A DNA stretch of 64,000 nucleotides, from assembly GCF_030272615.1 (NCBI RefSeq), contig NC_081410.1:288857957-288921956 (forward strand), in the 5' to 3' direction. The notes beneath the pieces are model-generated. The model searched no databases. It was given only the letters and a program-made list of their open reading frames with translations, and was not told where the DNA came from. The position numbers and the translations under genes are program-made. This DNA is from Cryptomeria japonica (Eukaryota > Streptophyta > Pinopsida > Cupressales > Cupressaceae). This document shows positions 11,351 to 23,600 of this stretch, one piece after another. Numbering within the stretch: the stretch's first letter is position 1; every line of letters begins with the position of its first letter.

Positions 11351-12629
11351 TGTTAGGATAACCGGTGAAAAACTGAGAGGGGGGTGAATCAGTTGTTAAC
11401 AGATTATAACTTTTAATCCACAATAGAACCTTAAACAAATCAAGTATCGATAAAGCATGGACAAATATCGGTAGGAATAGATACCAGTAAACATTACAAC
11501 TTAACAATTAACTAGATAATCAATGCAGAGCAACCATACCACATCACACCATGATTTGTACGTGGAAAACCCGAAAAGGGAAAAACCATGGTGGGAAGCC
11601 TAACCACAGTCAGATGATACTTCTGCAGAAAGTATGTGTTACAATGAGGGGCCTGCACTTGCAGGAAGGCACACTACCTAGAGTGTACTACTCATTACAA
11701 AAGAGTCTCACTGACTATAAAGAGGCTACAACCTTCTTAAGATAAATGGACAACAATCCAATAGAGTGAACTACTGGAAATAACATCTACCATGCCTGAT
11801 TATAATCCTAATTAAGCTCAATGTTGGAGGACTAAATCCTCTTCTGAATCCAATTCGATTACCAATGATCGATCAACTCTTCTTCCTAAATGATATTACA
11901 ATATTCGCACATTACATTCCTTGACGATGACCTTTCCAATAACCATGATACTTTACAAAGAGTTTCTATCTCTTATTTATACAAACCCTAAGGCCTAAAC
12001 CAATTAGGACGGCCACCTAAAGATATTACAATAATATCATTACATAATTCTATTTACAATGATATGCCATGTTGGATTAAGACCAAAACAATAATAAGAA
12101 ATCAAAAAATCATCTCGAATCATCCAGGTAACGTGTAGAGTACACACTAGCCTGATACTGGTCCATAACCTAGATAGGTACTGAACCTATTCTGGGTCCA
12201 CCATGCTAAAGCAATGCCTTCAAGCATTTGAAGAATGATTAAAGAACATCTTCAACATCCTGAAAACCTCAAAGAAGCTACACCAACACCAATTATGCAC
12301 CTTGTCATGATTCCTCAATGAAATCTCTACCAATAAAGCCTTAAACCAGTATTGGTAAGGGTTTACTGGAGTGTATGATAACATCCAATTACCAAGCCAA
12401 TACCAACTGACTACAATATGCTCATGGAGCATATAACTCATGAAATCCAATATACTTCACTGATCCAAACATGCCGGAAGTGTCAATAGATAATCTCTTC
12501 TATTGGTAACACTAGATCTTATACCGATAACCAAAACTTGTCTACTAGTAACCATCCATATCAACTAGTTTTGATATTAATGACAAAACATCAATACAAA
12601 ACATAATCAATTCATCCATAATGCCAATA
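11351..12629 (-). repeat. Copia 1 3' LTR (left copy)
   Basis: It matches 17226-18482 along its length. Its right end reads CCAATA where the other copy has CCAACA, so the terminal TG of the element strand has mutated. It contains several ACCGGT-like words in degenerate form and the block GAGAGGGGGGTGAAT near its left end. Confidence 0.9.
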
Positions 12630-12643
12630 ATCTCCCCCTTTGG
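12630..12643 (-). promoter_or_regulatory. Polypurine tract of copia 1
   Basis: ATCTCCCCCTTTGG reads CCAAAGGGGGAGAT on the element strand, directly before the 3' LTR. Further CCCCCT words lie upstream at about 12703, 12736, 12793 and 12875. Confidence 0.85.
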
Positions 12644-12962
12644 AATTGATGGCAACACTATATGTGAAAAACATCTAAGTACCAAGAGATGCCAAACAAG
12701 TCTCCCCCTATGGAAGATAACCAACAATCAATAGCTCTCCCCCTGTGAATGATATCTCTGTAAGGTTTGGAATGATTTTTCACATTAATATCACTCCCCC
12801 TTTGACATCAATGCCAGAAACCTGACAAATATATCAATGCAATGATATAAACCTCTAAATCTCAAAGTTGACTACTCCCCCTGAGTAGTAGCACCACTCA
12901 TCAGTGCCAAAATGAATAATGTTTCTGATAATACATATTGGACTGATGAAAAACTTCATCAA

Positions 12963-15876
12963 TCAAGTCTCTGCCAGAGGGGAAGAAACCCCTAACCCAT
13001 CTCTTAAATATTCAAATGATTCCTTAGACATCGGTTTAGTGAATATGTCTACAATATGTGCTTTAGTGTTCACATAAACCAATTTGAATTCCTTTGCTTC
13101 TACCTTGTCCTTCAGAAAGTTATACTTTATTGAAATATACTTAGTCTTAGAGTGAAATACCAGATTCTTAGACATGTCAATAGCTATAGAGTTATCACAG
13201 CAGATAACTATTGGTTCACTATAATTTACTCTAATATCCTTCAACATTTTCTTCATCCAAAAAACTTGAGTGCAATTAGTTGCTGCTGCAACATACTCAG
13301 CTTCTGCAGTAGATAAAGAAATGCATGATTGTTTTTTGCTTATCCATGAAACCAGTTTCTTTCCAAGAAAGAAAGCTCCACTAGAAGTTCTCTTCCTGTC
13401 ATTAGTATCACCAACCCAATCTGATTCAATCTATGCACATAAAGTGAAATCAATAATTTTTGGAATACCATAAACCATATTTTGTTGTTCCTTGCAAATA
13501 CTAGAATATCCTCTTTACTACACATTCATGATTTTCTTTAGGATTACTTTGATATCTTGAAACAATACTTACTGCATTCATAATATCAGGTCTAGTCTGA
13601 GTTAGATATAACAGACCACCAATCATAGATTTATACCTTGTCAAATTTACTGGTGTAGAAGTATCCTTGATAGATAATTTCTCACTTGTAGCCATAGGAG
13701 TACTTACCCATTTGGAATTCTCCATACCAAACTTTTTCAACAATTCCCTCAGATACTTAGTTTGACAAATAAAAATTCCTTTGTTAATTTGAGTAATCTG
13801 CAAACCTAAGAATTTTTTTATCTCACCAATCATGGACATTTCAAATTCATTTTTCATGTTGTTGGCAAATTCCATGCACAGTTTATCTTCTCCTCCAAAA
13901 ATGATATCATCAACAAAAACTTCAATAATTAGAATATCATTATCAATGATCTTATAATATAGATTACTATCAACACTACCTTTAGTAAAACCAAACTTCA
14001 AAAGATATTTAGCCAACCTTGCATACCAAGCTCTAGGAGCTTGTTTCAAACCATATAAAGCTTTCTTCAATCTACAAACCATGTCTTTGTCATATGTTAG
14101 TGAAAATCCACTAGGTTTCTCAATGTAAACTTCTTCCTTAAGCTCACTATTCAGAAATGCACATTTGACATCTATTTGATAAACCTTATAGTTCTTATAA
14201 GCTGCATAGACAAGAAATAGTCTAACAGCTTCAATTCTAGCTACAGGTGCAAATGTCTCGCCATAATCAATTCCTTTCATTTGAGAATATACTTTACAAA
14301 CCAATCTAGCCTTGTTTCTTATAACTTGACCATCCTCATTTAGATTATTTCTAAAAACCCATTTAGTTCCAATAGCATTCTTATTTTTAGGCCAAGAAAC
14401 TAAAGACCAAGTTTAATTCTTCTCTTTTTGATCTAATTCATCTTCCATAGCCTTTAACCAATGTTTATCCTTACAAGCTTCAATAACAATTGCCGGTTCA
14501 ACTTGAGAAATAAGACATACCTCTTCATTTGCTAGTTTTCTTCTTGTCGTAACTCCCTTGTTTCTATCTTTGATAATTTGATCTTTAGAATGATTTAATC
14601 TTACATACCTTGGTGTCTTTTGAACTTCAGATTCATTTCTCTAATTATCAGTCATAGTTGAATTTTCAAGTTGTGCTGGTGTAACTGTCTCAGGTTCCTG
14701 TACTAGTTGAGGCATTGTCAGTTCAGTTATGATCATTTCTACTGCTAGTTCCTTATCATATGATATAGAATGATTTGTGTACTATTCATCCACTTTCACA
14801 TTAGCACTCTCAACAATTTTCTGCAATCTTTTGTTATAACATCTGTATGCTTTGCTCTGAATTAAATAACCAAGAAATATCCCTTCATCACATCTAGGAT
14901 CAAACTTTCCAATTGAATCATCTCTTTTGATATAGTATTTACTTCCCAAAATTCTGAAATACTTAACAGTATGTGTATGTCCAAACCATAGTTCATAAGG
15001 GGTCTTACTGGTTTCACTTTTGATGTGAACTCTGTTGAATGTGTATAATGCCATACTCATTGCTTCTCTCCAGTAGATATGAGGCAATTTGGCTTCCATC
15101 ATCATAGATTTAGCTGCATCCAAAATGGTTCTATTCTTTCTTTCAAATACTCCATTTTGCTGAGGAGTCCTAAGTGTAGATAGCTGTCTCTGGATTTCAT
15201 TTGTCTCACAATAAGTGTTAAATTAATGAGAAGTGAATTCACCACTATGATCTGATCTTAGACATTTGATTTTTAATCCAGTTTCTATTTCAAACTTTGC
15301 TTTAAAGATCTTGAATTTCTCAAAGGCTTCAGACTTCTCCCCCAGAAAAGTCATCCACATCATTCTAGAATAGTCATCAATAATCAACATGAAATACCTA
15401 TCACCTTGAAAGCTTCTAGTCCTTGCTAGACCACATAAGTCAGTGTGAATCAAATCAAGTACATCATTAGATTTATCATGTATTCTCTTAAAAGAACTTC
15501 TGACTTTCTTACCCAATTGACATTCCTTACATACCAGATTATGAGGCTTCATAATCTTAGGTATATCTCTAATTGCCTTAGTTGAACTGATCTTAACAAT
15601 GCAATCAAAATTAACATGACACAACCTCTTGTGCCATAGCCAACTCTCATCAATATGAGCAATCAAACATGTCTTATTACCAGTGTTCAAGTGAAAGATA
15701 TTACTTCCTGTTTGAATACCAGTCGTAATCTCCAAACTAGTTTTGTTAATGATTTTGCATTTTCTATCTTTAAACTGAAGTTGAAAACCCTTATCAACTA
15801 ATTGACCAACACTCAAAAGATTATGCCTTAAACCTTCTACATAATAGACATTATTAGTGTTATGCTTGCCATCCAA
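12963..15876 (-). pseudogene. Copia 1 pol: integrase, reverse transcriptase, RNase H, decayed
   Basis: Read right to left, the integrase begins with a His/Cys zinc-binding block (LWHKRLCHVNF then CKEC) and shows the catalytic Asp in LIHTDLCG, Asp in CLRSDHSGEF and Glu in FERKNRT. The reverse transcriptase (about 14420-13560) shows the usual copia blocks YGETFAPVAR, AFLNSELKEEVY, LYGLKQAPRAWY and the catalytic FVDDIIFG. The RNase H end (13256-12963) has CCDNSIAIDMSKN and ADIFTKP-like DIFTKPM before the stop. Stops interrupt the integrase/RT linker at about 14640 and 14415, and the frame changes in the RNase H between about 13500 and 13256. These enzymes copy and insert the element; this copy is inactive. 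Confidence 0.88.
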
Positions 15877-17167
15877 AGAAATAATACCTACCTTTGATCA
15901 TACATGCCTTGTCATCTCCAAATCTGACTTGACCACCATTATATTCTTCCAAGGACAAAATTTTTCTTTTATCTCTAGTCATATGATGTGAGCATCCACT
16001 ATCAATTACCCATTCATCCTTATCTTCAACTTTTGCTGCCAAGGCCTTCTCTTTATTTTTGATAGCCAGTTCTGGTTCATCTTCCCTAAAAGCATAGAAC
16101 ACCCATTCTTTTCCATTTCCAGATCCACCAGCAAAGTCTTCTATTGGTTCATCTCCAGAGTCATCAGTTACTCCTTCCTCATCTACTATGTAGCATTGTT
16201 TACTTTTCTTGAATCTATATCTATTCGGGTTAGGCTTAAAATTTTTCTTAACTCTTTCCTCAAACCTTGCATTCCTTTTAGGACATCTAGATGCAAAATG
16301 ACCAATCTTATTACATGCAAAACATTTAAAAGGTGCTTTTCCTTCATACTTTCTTCCAGTTGGACCTTTAGGTATTCTTCTAGCAAACAAGGCTTAAAGT
16401 TGCTCAAGCTCTTCATCTTCTTTCCTCATGTCTTCCAATTCTTTTGCATATAGGGATCTCTAATCACTTTTTCTAGTAGATGTTGATAATGATGCATGAA
16501 AACTAGGTCCAGACTTTACAACTCCAGAAGATCCAAATTATTCAAGCTCAAAAGAAGATAATTTCTCAATCATAATGTGTATGTTGACTGAAGTGTTTGC
16601 CATTGTTCTTAACTCATTAATTGTAGTTGGCTTCATCTTGTAAGCTGGTGGAAGGGCTCTCAAGACTTTGGAAACTATTTCATCTTCACTTAGAAATCCT
16701 ACACAACATTGAATTCCCATAACAATCTCATTTACTCTTTCCATAAACACAACAATTCTTTCATTTTCTTCCATTTTCAAGTTTTCATACCTTACTTGGT
16801 AACCATCAAGTTTAGCAATTTTGATAGTAGGGTCACCTTCATTTAGAGTTTGCAATTTGTTCCATAGATCCTTAGCTAATGATTTTTCAGTCAATCCCAT
16901 AATCTGATGATTAGTAAGTGCACACAAGAGGGCTTCTCTAGCTCTGCAATCATTTTCAATATTCTTATCCAGGTCTGTAGGAGTAGGATTGCCAAATGTC
17001 AGATCATAAGATGTGTATCCTTTTTTAGTGATCTCCCAAATATCTTTTCCATGACATCTAAGATGAGTCTCCATTCAAATTTTCAATATCCCATAATTTG
17101 TTCCATCAATCTTAGGGATTTGTCTTCTGAAAATAGCTGCCAGTGGATTAGAAGTGTTAGTTGCCAT
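15860..17167 (-). pseudogene. Copia 1 gag and protease, decayed
   Basis: The probable start is the ATG at 17167-17165 (MATNTSNPLAA), about 60 bases from the LTR. The gag body has the UBN2-type copia gag pattern (AREALLCALTNHQIMG, then LWNKLQTLNEGD). A CCHC knuckle CFACNKIGHFASRC lies at about 16320. The protease active site WVIDSGCSHHMT is at about 16010-15975. An in-frame TGA at 17077-17075 and two further stops before the knuckle break the frame. The junction with integrase near 15870 needs a frame change. Gag packages RNA; the protease cuts the polyprotein. Confidence 0.85.
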
Positions 17168-17211
17168 ATGATCTACCTCAAGCGGTTAAGCTTCTGCAAA
17201 AGAGGACCAAA

Positions 17212-17223
17212 TCTCTGATACCA
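17212..17223 (-). promoter_or_regulatory. Primer binding site of copia 1
   Basis: The element strand reads TGGTATCAGAGA two bases inside the 5' LTR, matching the 3' end of plant initiator tRNA-Met with little change. Confidence 0.85.
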
Positions 17224-17225
17224 AT

Positions 17226-18482
17226 TGTTAGGAAAACCGGTGAACAACTGAGAGGGGGGATGAATTGGTTGTTAACAGATTATAACTTTTAATCCACAAT
17301 AAAATCTTAAACAAATCAAGTACTGGTAAAGCACAAATAGATGCCAGTAGGAACAAATACCGGCAAACAATACAACTTAACAATTAACTAGATAATCAAT
17401 GCAAAGAAACCATACCACATAACACCATGATTTGTACGTGTAAAACCTAGAAAAGGAAAAGCCATGGTGGGAAGCCTACCCATAGTCAGATGACACTTCT
17501 ATAGAAAGTATGTGTTACAATGAGGGGCATGCACTTGCAGGAAGGCACACTGCCTAGAGCATACTTCTCATTACAAAAGTATCACTGACTATAGAGAGGC
17601 TACAACCTTCTCAATATAAATGGGCAACAATCCAATAGAGTGAACTACTGGAAATAACATCTACCATGCTTGATTACAGTCCTGATTAAGCTCAATGCCG
17701 GAGGACTAAATCCTCTTCTGAATCCAATTCGATCACCAATGATCAATCAACTCCTCTACCTAAATGATATTACAATATTTGCACATTACATTTGTTGACC
17801 ATGAACTTTCCAATAACCATGATACTTTACAAAGAGTTTCTATCTCTTATTTATACAAACCCTAAGGCCTAAACCAATTAGGTCAACCACCTAAATATAT
17901 TATAACAATATCTTTACATAATTCCATTTACAATGATATGCCATGTCGGCTTAAGAACAAAACAATAATAACAAATCCATAAGTCATCTCAAATCATCTA
18001 GGTAACATGTAGAGTACATGCTAGCATGATACCAGTCCATAACCTAGATAGGTACCAGACCTATTCTGGGTCCACCATGCCAAATCAATGTCTTCAAGCA
18101 TTTGAAGTACGATCAAAGAACATCTTCAGCATCCTGAAATCCTTGAAGAAGCTGCACCAACACCAATTGTGCATAATTGAATGATTCCTCAATGAAAGCT
18201 TTGTTGGTAAAGCCTTAAACTAGTGTCGGTAAGGGTTTACTAGAGTGTATGATAACATCCAATTACCAAGCCAATACCAAGTGACAAAAAAATTCTCGTG
18301 GATCATATAACTCATGAAATCTCATATACTTCACTGATCCAAACATGTCGAACGTGTCAGTAGATAATCTCTTCTGCTGGTAACAAAAACTTGTCATTCG
18401 GTAACCATCCATATTAGCTAGTGTTGACATCAATGACAAAACATAAATGCAACACATAATCAATTCATCCATAATGCCAACA
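17226..18482 (-). repeat. Copia 1 5' LTR (right copy)
   Basis: It begins TGTTAGG on the + strand and ends CCAACA at 18482 (element-strand TGTTGG). It pairs with 11351-12629. Confidence 0.9.
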
Positions 18483-18487
18483 AATAG
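18483..18487. repeat. Right target site duplication of copia 1 (AATAG)
   Basis: Identical to 11346-11350. Confidence 0.9.
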
Positions 18488-19156
18488 TCCACAATCATGC
18501 TGGGGAAAGAAAAAGAACTCCTAATAAAGAAGAGGAGAGAAAAATATATAGAAGACCATCTAAATAATCTACATGGAGAAAACCCTAGGTGAATTTACCT
18601 AAAATAGCGTGCAAAGAACATGCAAAATTCTTCCAAAAACACTCTCTGATGATGAAAATATCCCCTTAACTAAAATTGCATGCATGTGTTATCCAAACTT
18701 CTGCAATCTGCCAAAAATAGCCTCTCAAAAAAGCACTATTCTACCTATAATCTACATGCCACACTAATGCTAAATATAGCTGGAAAAAAGTAAAACCCCT
18801 CTACTAAAAATATGCATGTACTCCACTGCCAAATATAGCAGAAAAATAAGCATCTCCCCCTTTGTGAAAATCTGCATGCTATGCATATCTCTTTTTCTTT
18901 AAATAATTCTATTTTTGCATTTATTTAAAACAATTTGTTTTTAATAGATGCAAAAATAAAATTATTATTTTCTACTTAAATTATTTTATATTTTAATATT
19001 ATTTTATTAAGATTTTAAATGTTTTAATCTTAATTATATTATATTAATTATAAAAAAATAATTTAAACACTCTTTAAAATTAATGTATAACAAAGAGCTA
19101 TAAAGCTCTTGACTCTTATGCATACAGTTCCTATTTCCTAGGTCGAAGGACATGCA
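18488..19156. other. Repeat X, segment between copia 1 and element B
   Basis: Gene-free. From about 18765 it matches the start of the first X segment by eye, including GCTAAATATAGC and a hairpin of the form ATTAAGATTTTAAA-TG-TTTTAATCTTAAT at about 19004-19037. Confidence 0.45.
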
Positions 19157-19161
19157 AGTCC
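19157..19161. repeat. Left TSD of element B (AGTCC)
   Basis: Identical to 27482-27486. Confidence 0.85.
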
Positions 19162-21816
19162 TGTTGGCATTGTGTTTTCATTGAAGTCAACCGGTATAGC
19201 ATGTCACCGATAAGTATGGAATGTTGACCAGTGAGTAAGTATTGGAGACCGATATGGTATGTCAACCGGTGAGTGATATGTTGGCAGTATGTTGTTGCCA
19301 ACTAGTAAGCATGTGACCGATAAGAAATCAAGGATGAACTAATGAAGAAGTGCAGACAATCGGTATGCAGTTTGATGACTATCAATAGGACTTCCACCGT
19401 ATGAAGACGGTATCCCAGGATGAAGATATGATCGATAGATTTTGGGCTGCTACAAGTTATTATTATAGACAAAGGGGATATCTATCAGGTTATGTGCCTG
19501 ATTGAAGATATGTATGCTCAATTTTAGTAAAGTCAGGTTTAGTGCATTGGTCCATTACTCCCACCGGTAAGTGGTAATACTTAGTTTTTCCCACTACATG
19601 TAGGGAATGCATCATGAGTCTCTAGTATGTGAAATCAGAGATGTGCACCATATCAACAAGTGAAGGAATGATAAGCTACCGAGACAGAATTGGAAGAATA
19701 AGAAGTGATGAATTTGCCACTTTGGCAAACTGGTTGAGATAATGTCTGGGCTAATGAAGGAAAAGGAAATGTTTAGCCTTACAAACATGGACTTATACTA
19801 GGATGCAGATGGAGATTGGTGTTACTAAAGTTGGTGACAGTTCGAGTTTGATGGCATGGAGTCATCAAGGATGTTACCAGTATGCAAGCAGATGTGTTGT
19901 CAACTAGTAAACAAGAACAAAGTTGTGTTCAAGCAACTAGTACATATAATTGTATAGGATCTAGGTGTTGCGGTTTAGAATAAATGTTCTTAACATTGGC
20001 ATGAGTCTGTGATTGAAACTACATCAAGTTTGGTGAACCAGAGAGCTCTGTTAAAATTGACTGATAAAAACTCTGTGAAGAAGATTGAATACCAGTCAGG
20101 TATGCAGGTAGATGTTGTATGAATCGATAAGTACATCGGTAAGAATGCTAGGGACAAGCTAAGCCTAGAAGGAATAAGGAATCAAGTCATGTGTAGAGAA
20201 AAGGTATCATGACCTAACTAATCGAACAAAGTAGATAATGGATTGGAGGATAACCTCTTAATGTAACTGGTAAGGCAAGAAGATCGATAGTATAACGTAT
20301 ATACTGGTAAGGTGTTTTTGGTCGGTGACTGATTCTAAACTGACATAGTCAACTAAGGTGGATGTAGACAAAGATAACACGTAGGATCCAGGTGACTAAC
20401 GTGCAATGTTAAAGAGTGTGTCGGTGAGGTGGTTGCTGACTAAGTCTGTATTAAATGTCAACTGCAAAAAATCACGGAGGAGTTATAGAGGATTGTAGCT
20501 CGATGCAGATCAAAGGACATTTTTTGGTGAGTTGATCGAAGCATGACATCTGATCATCTTATCAAACTGGAGAAGGAAACTATGAGATCATTTAATACGA
20601 TTGACAAAAGGAGGGTCATGTTTGCTAAATATAGAAAATGTGTATTAGAAGCAGCAAGATTGGTGATGATGGGTGATCTATTGTAGGTTGACAATCTCAA
20701 AGAACAGATCCGATATTATCTGATACTGATTGAGTCAGTGAAGCAAACCCTTGTGCACCAAGATTTGACTCTCTATTTTGGCAAGAAACCTTGGCTATAA
20801 ATATGCAGACAGAATATTGAAGATGATTGACGCTACCAGATGAATTGATACTGCAGACTAGATAGAGGTGAAGTAGAGCATGCTCATGGATCAGTCAAAG
20901 TGTAACCTACTGAAGATCTTAGTGACTTAGGGTTGGAAGGTAAACTGGTAAGAGGGTTTAATAGGGTTAAACTAGTGAGGCCAAAGTAATTGGTAAGTTG
21001 CTAAATATTACAACAGTCAAGTGAACCAGTAGTGTTAGAACCGGTAAGAAGGAAATGAAGAGTGAAGTAGTGCAGTGTGAGTATTAGAGAAGATCTGGCA
21101 AGGTAAAAGTAGGGCAGAAAGGAATCAGACAAAGAGGTCTGAGAACTAGTAACCAGGTGCATGGTTTGATAGTTCATTAATCCAATAGAGTATGAACCAG
21201 TAAGGAAGTTGGAGTGAGAAAAGGAGAGCAGAGAGAGAGTGAGAAGAGATCAGACAAGACAGAGATAGAGTAGAGGAAGAGTCAGAGAAGGTGAGTAGAG
21301 AATCAACAAAGAATAGGACAGAGGTGAATTGGTGAATAGATATTTGTGAGAGTTACAAAAATCATTTGTAACAAGGTTATTACCATTGTATTGATTTGAT
21401 AACACTTATTGTATTTAGTGATTTGGTGCTTGATGTAGGGGTTGGTTCTCCTTGGGTTGGTGCCCTAAATCAATAGGGGTTAGTGCTCTTTGGGTTGGTG
21501 CCCTAAAATCAGAGGTTGGTGCTCCTTGGGTTGGTGCCCTAAACTTTGTATTCAGTTTTATTTATAAGGCTGGATTGGAGTAGTAGACTCTAGGTACATT
21601 TCTCATCGAGGTTTTTCCCATATTGGGTTTTCCTCATATATCCGGTGTTTTGTGATGTATCCCTGTGTGTGGTTCCATAATGTTCTCTTCCCTTATCTCA
21701 CTAGTATGTCTTCTTGGTCTTTGATATGTTAACTAGTATTCAGTTTTAGGATTAAAAGGGTTAAGATTGGAAACCATTGATTCACCCCCCCTCTCAATGG
21801 CATCTTGTGTTCTACA
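19162..21816 (+). repeat. Element B 5' LTR, about 2.65 kb
   Basis: It starts TGTTGGCATTGTG, has a TATA box (GGCTATAAATATGC at about 20791) and ends GATTCACCCCCCCTCTCAATGG...CTACA. It holds many ACCGGT-type words in intact or decayed form. There is no coding frame of note. Confidence 0.88.
21436..21546 (+). repeat. 36-bp tandem repeat in element B 5' LTR, 3 copies
   Basis: Units of the form GGTTGGTGCTCCTTGGGTTGGTGCCCTAAA follow one another. The 3' LTR of the same element has 3 full units plus one partial unit (27078-27211) and the related solo LTR has 2 (43684-43753). Confidence 0.8.
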
Positions 21817-21818
21817 AT

Positions 21819-21830
21819 TGGTATCAAAGC
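21819..21830 (+). promoter_or_regulatory. Primer binding site of element B
   Basis: TGGTATCAAAGC follows the LTR after two bases. It differs from the copia 1 and 2 sites by one position (AAAG for AGAG). Confidence 0.8.
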
Positions 21831-22023
21831 CTAGGTTGCTGATTAGATAAGCTTTCTCCAGCTTGGGTAGATTTTGGAGTTTGAACACAATTGTTTATTT
21901 TGAGTCAATCCAAACTCTGGTGTTTGATGATTCAAACTATTTTATTTAGAGTTGTAGAATGGAATTCTACCTGTCCTCATTAGGGTATATGATGTTTGGA
22001 TGTCAATTGTTAATGTTCTTTCT

Positions 22024-23600
22024 AGTTCTATCAGTCCTCCCACGGATCCTGAATCAGAAAGAAGATATAGGTGCAATGCTGAAACAATGAAGGCCATACT
22101 CAGTGGACTTTCTAGTGATGTTTCTTCAAAGGTGGATAAGTGAAAGTCTACAAAAAGCCTATGGGATAGACTGAATAAAATCTATGGTAATGGACCTAGC
22201 ACTATAGAACCAGTTTGTGAGAGCAAGAAGAGAAATGAAACACATGAAGATACAGATGATATCTATAGATCTGTCATCTTTTGCAGCAATGATGGAGAGA
22301 AAACTCATCTCTTCATGGCTCAAGAGAAAAAATGTGAGATGTGCACATCAAAAAGGGATAACATAGATCAATCCTACTGGCAAGATTTGTTTGGTAGTGA
22401 TGAAGAAGAAGATGAAGCTGAAGTTGATCTTGAAGGAGAACTTTTAAGTGCACTCGAGGAGCTTAGTAGAGTCATAAAAGAATACAAGATGTTCAAGAAT
22501 ACTGCTATTGTGGAACAAAACTGGTTGATTGAAAGTCTTCAAGAGTCAAAGTCAACCAATGCCAATCTGAAAGCACAAGTGGATGATGCTAAAAGAATGA
22601 ATGTAGATTCAAAATTAGATTTGGACACCAAGAAATGCAGGTGTAAATATTTAGCATCAAAGCTAAAGGCCAAGGACAAAGAATGTCAGAAGCTAATAGG
22701 TGAAATGGAGAAACTCAAGAAAGACCTTAAGAAATGCCAAGATGAGCTCAAGGTAAGGATCCGGTATGATGGAAACACTGAAGCCTTGGACAAAATGTTG
22801 AACAAACAAAAGCACTCCAAGGATACCGAAGGATTAGGATTTGATATTGGTGAGTGCTCCACAAGCAAGGATGTCTCCAACAAAGACATTCAGTTTGTTT
22901 CTTCAAGTGGGAATAACAAAGGATAGACCTTCACTATCAGAAATGCTCCAAGAAGAAAGATTGATCTAACTACAACTGGTAAAGACATGAAGATGAAGAC
23001 CGGTGCTACAAGAAGGAATAGTGTTGATCCAAAAGGGAAAGGGAAGCTAATAGAATATGACTTCATTGGAAATAAGAACATGAGAAAACAATTTAGAAGA
23101 CCTCCCACCAGTAAAAGACAAAGAAATGTTGTTGTCCATAAGATAAGACAAGAGTGAAAAAAGAAGGGATTAGATGGAAGACTTGTGAAAGCTGTACACT
23201 CCAAGATTCACCCTTGGAGAAGTAGAAAAGGAGAAATCAAACCAGTAACATCTCCAAATGCTTGGCAGAATAAATTTGTAACTTATAAGTCCCCTTTCTT
23301 TAGTTACTGTCTTTCATGCAATGGATATGGGCATAAAGGAGTTGAATGTAAAATGAGGTCTAAGAATAGACAATGTTCTTTCTTTAAATTGCAATTTAAT
23401 TTGTAAAAGATGTAATGCATATGGGCATAAGATGTCAGGATGTAGAAACATGCATATGCCCTCTCCTTGTTATGCTAACAAGAGTCCATTAGCTATTCCA
23501 AGAAATGAGAATGTTATATGTCATAACTATAATGGACTTGGCCATAGAAGTCATGAATGCAGGAACATGAAATTTTAGTCTTATGGTAGCCAATGTAACA
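22024..23600 (+). pseudogene. Element B gag-like protein with zinc knuckles, decayed
   Basis: In frame 1 the copia-gag pattern KAILSGLSSDVSSKVDK, stop, KSTKSLWDRLNKIYGN is seen at 22090-22185, followed by an acidic stretch (SDEEEDEAEVDLEGE, about 22390-22440) and a predicted coiled coil rich in Lys, Leu and Glu (about 22440-22770). A knuckle CLSCNGYGHKGVEC lies at about 23310-23350. After a frame change come CKRCNAYGHKMSGC (23402-23443) and a degenerate CHNYNGLGHRSHEC (about 23519). In-frame stops include 22141 (TGA), 22924 (TAG) and about 23156 (TGA). An intact protein would bind and package element RNA. No protease follows. I cannot place a certain start codon; 22087 is the first in-frame ATG of the gag motif. 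Confidence 0.75.

Larger units (their letters stand above)
11351..18482 (-). mobile_element. Copia 1: full-length Ty1/copia retrotransposon, TSD AATAG
   Basis: Two related terminal repeats (11351-12629 and 17226-18482), a minus-strand gag-pol between them and a 5-bp target site duplication AATAG (11346-11350 and 18483-18487) define a complete element. In element orientation the LTR starts TGTTGGCATTAT and ends with TTCACCCCCCTCTCAG followed by CCTAACA. The primer site and purine tract are both recognisable. The LTRs show many substitutions, so the insertion is not recent. The open frame has several stops and frame changes. Confidence 0.93.

Noticed and set aside
11551-11745. ORF in the copia 1 LTR
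   Set aside because: It lies wholly within the LTR and is broken in the other LTR copy, so coding is unlikely.
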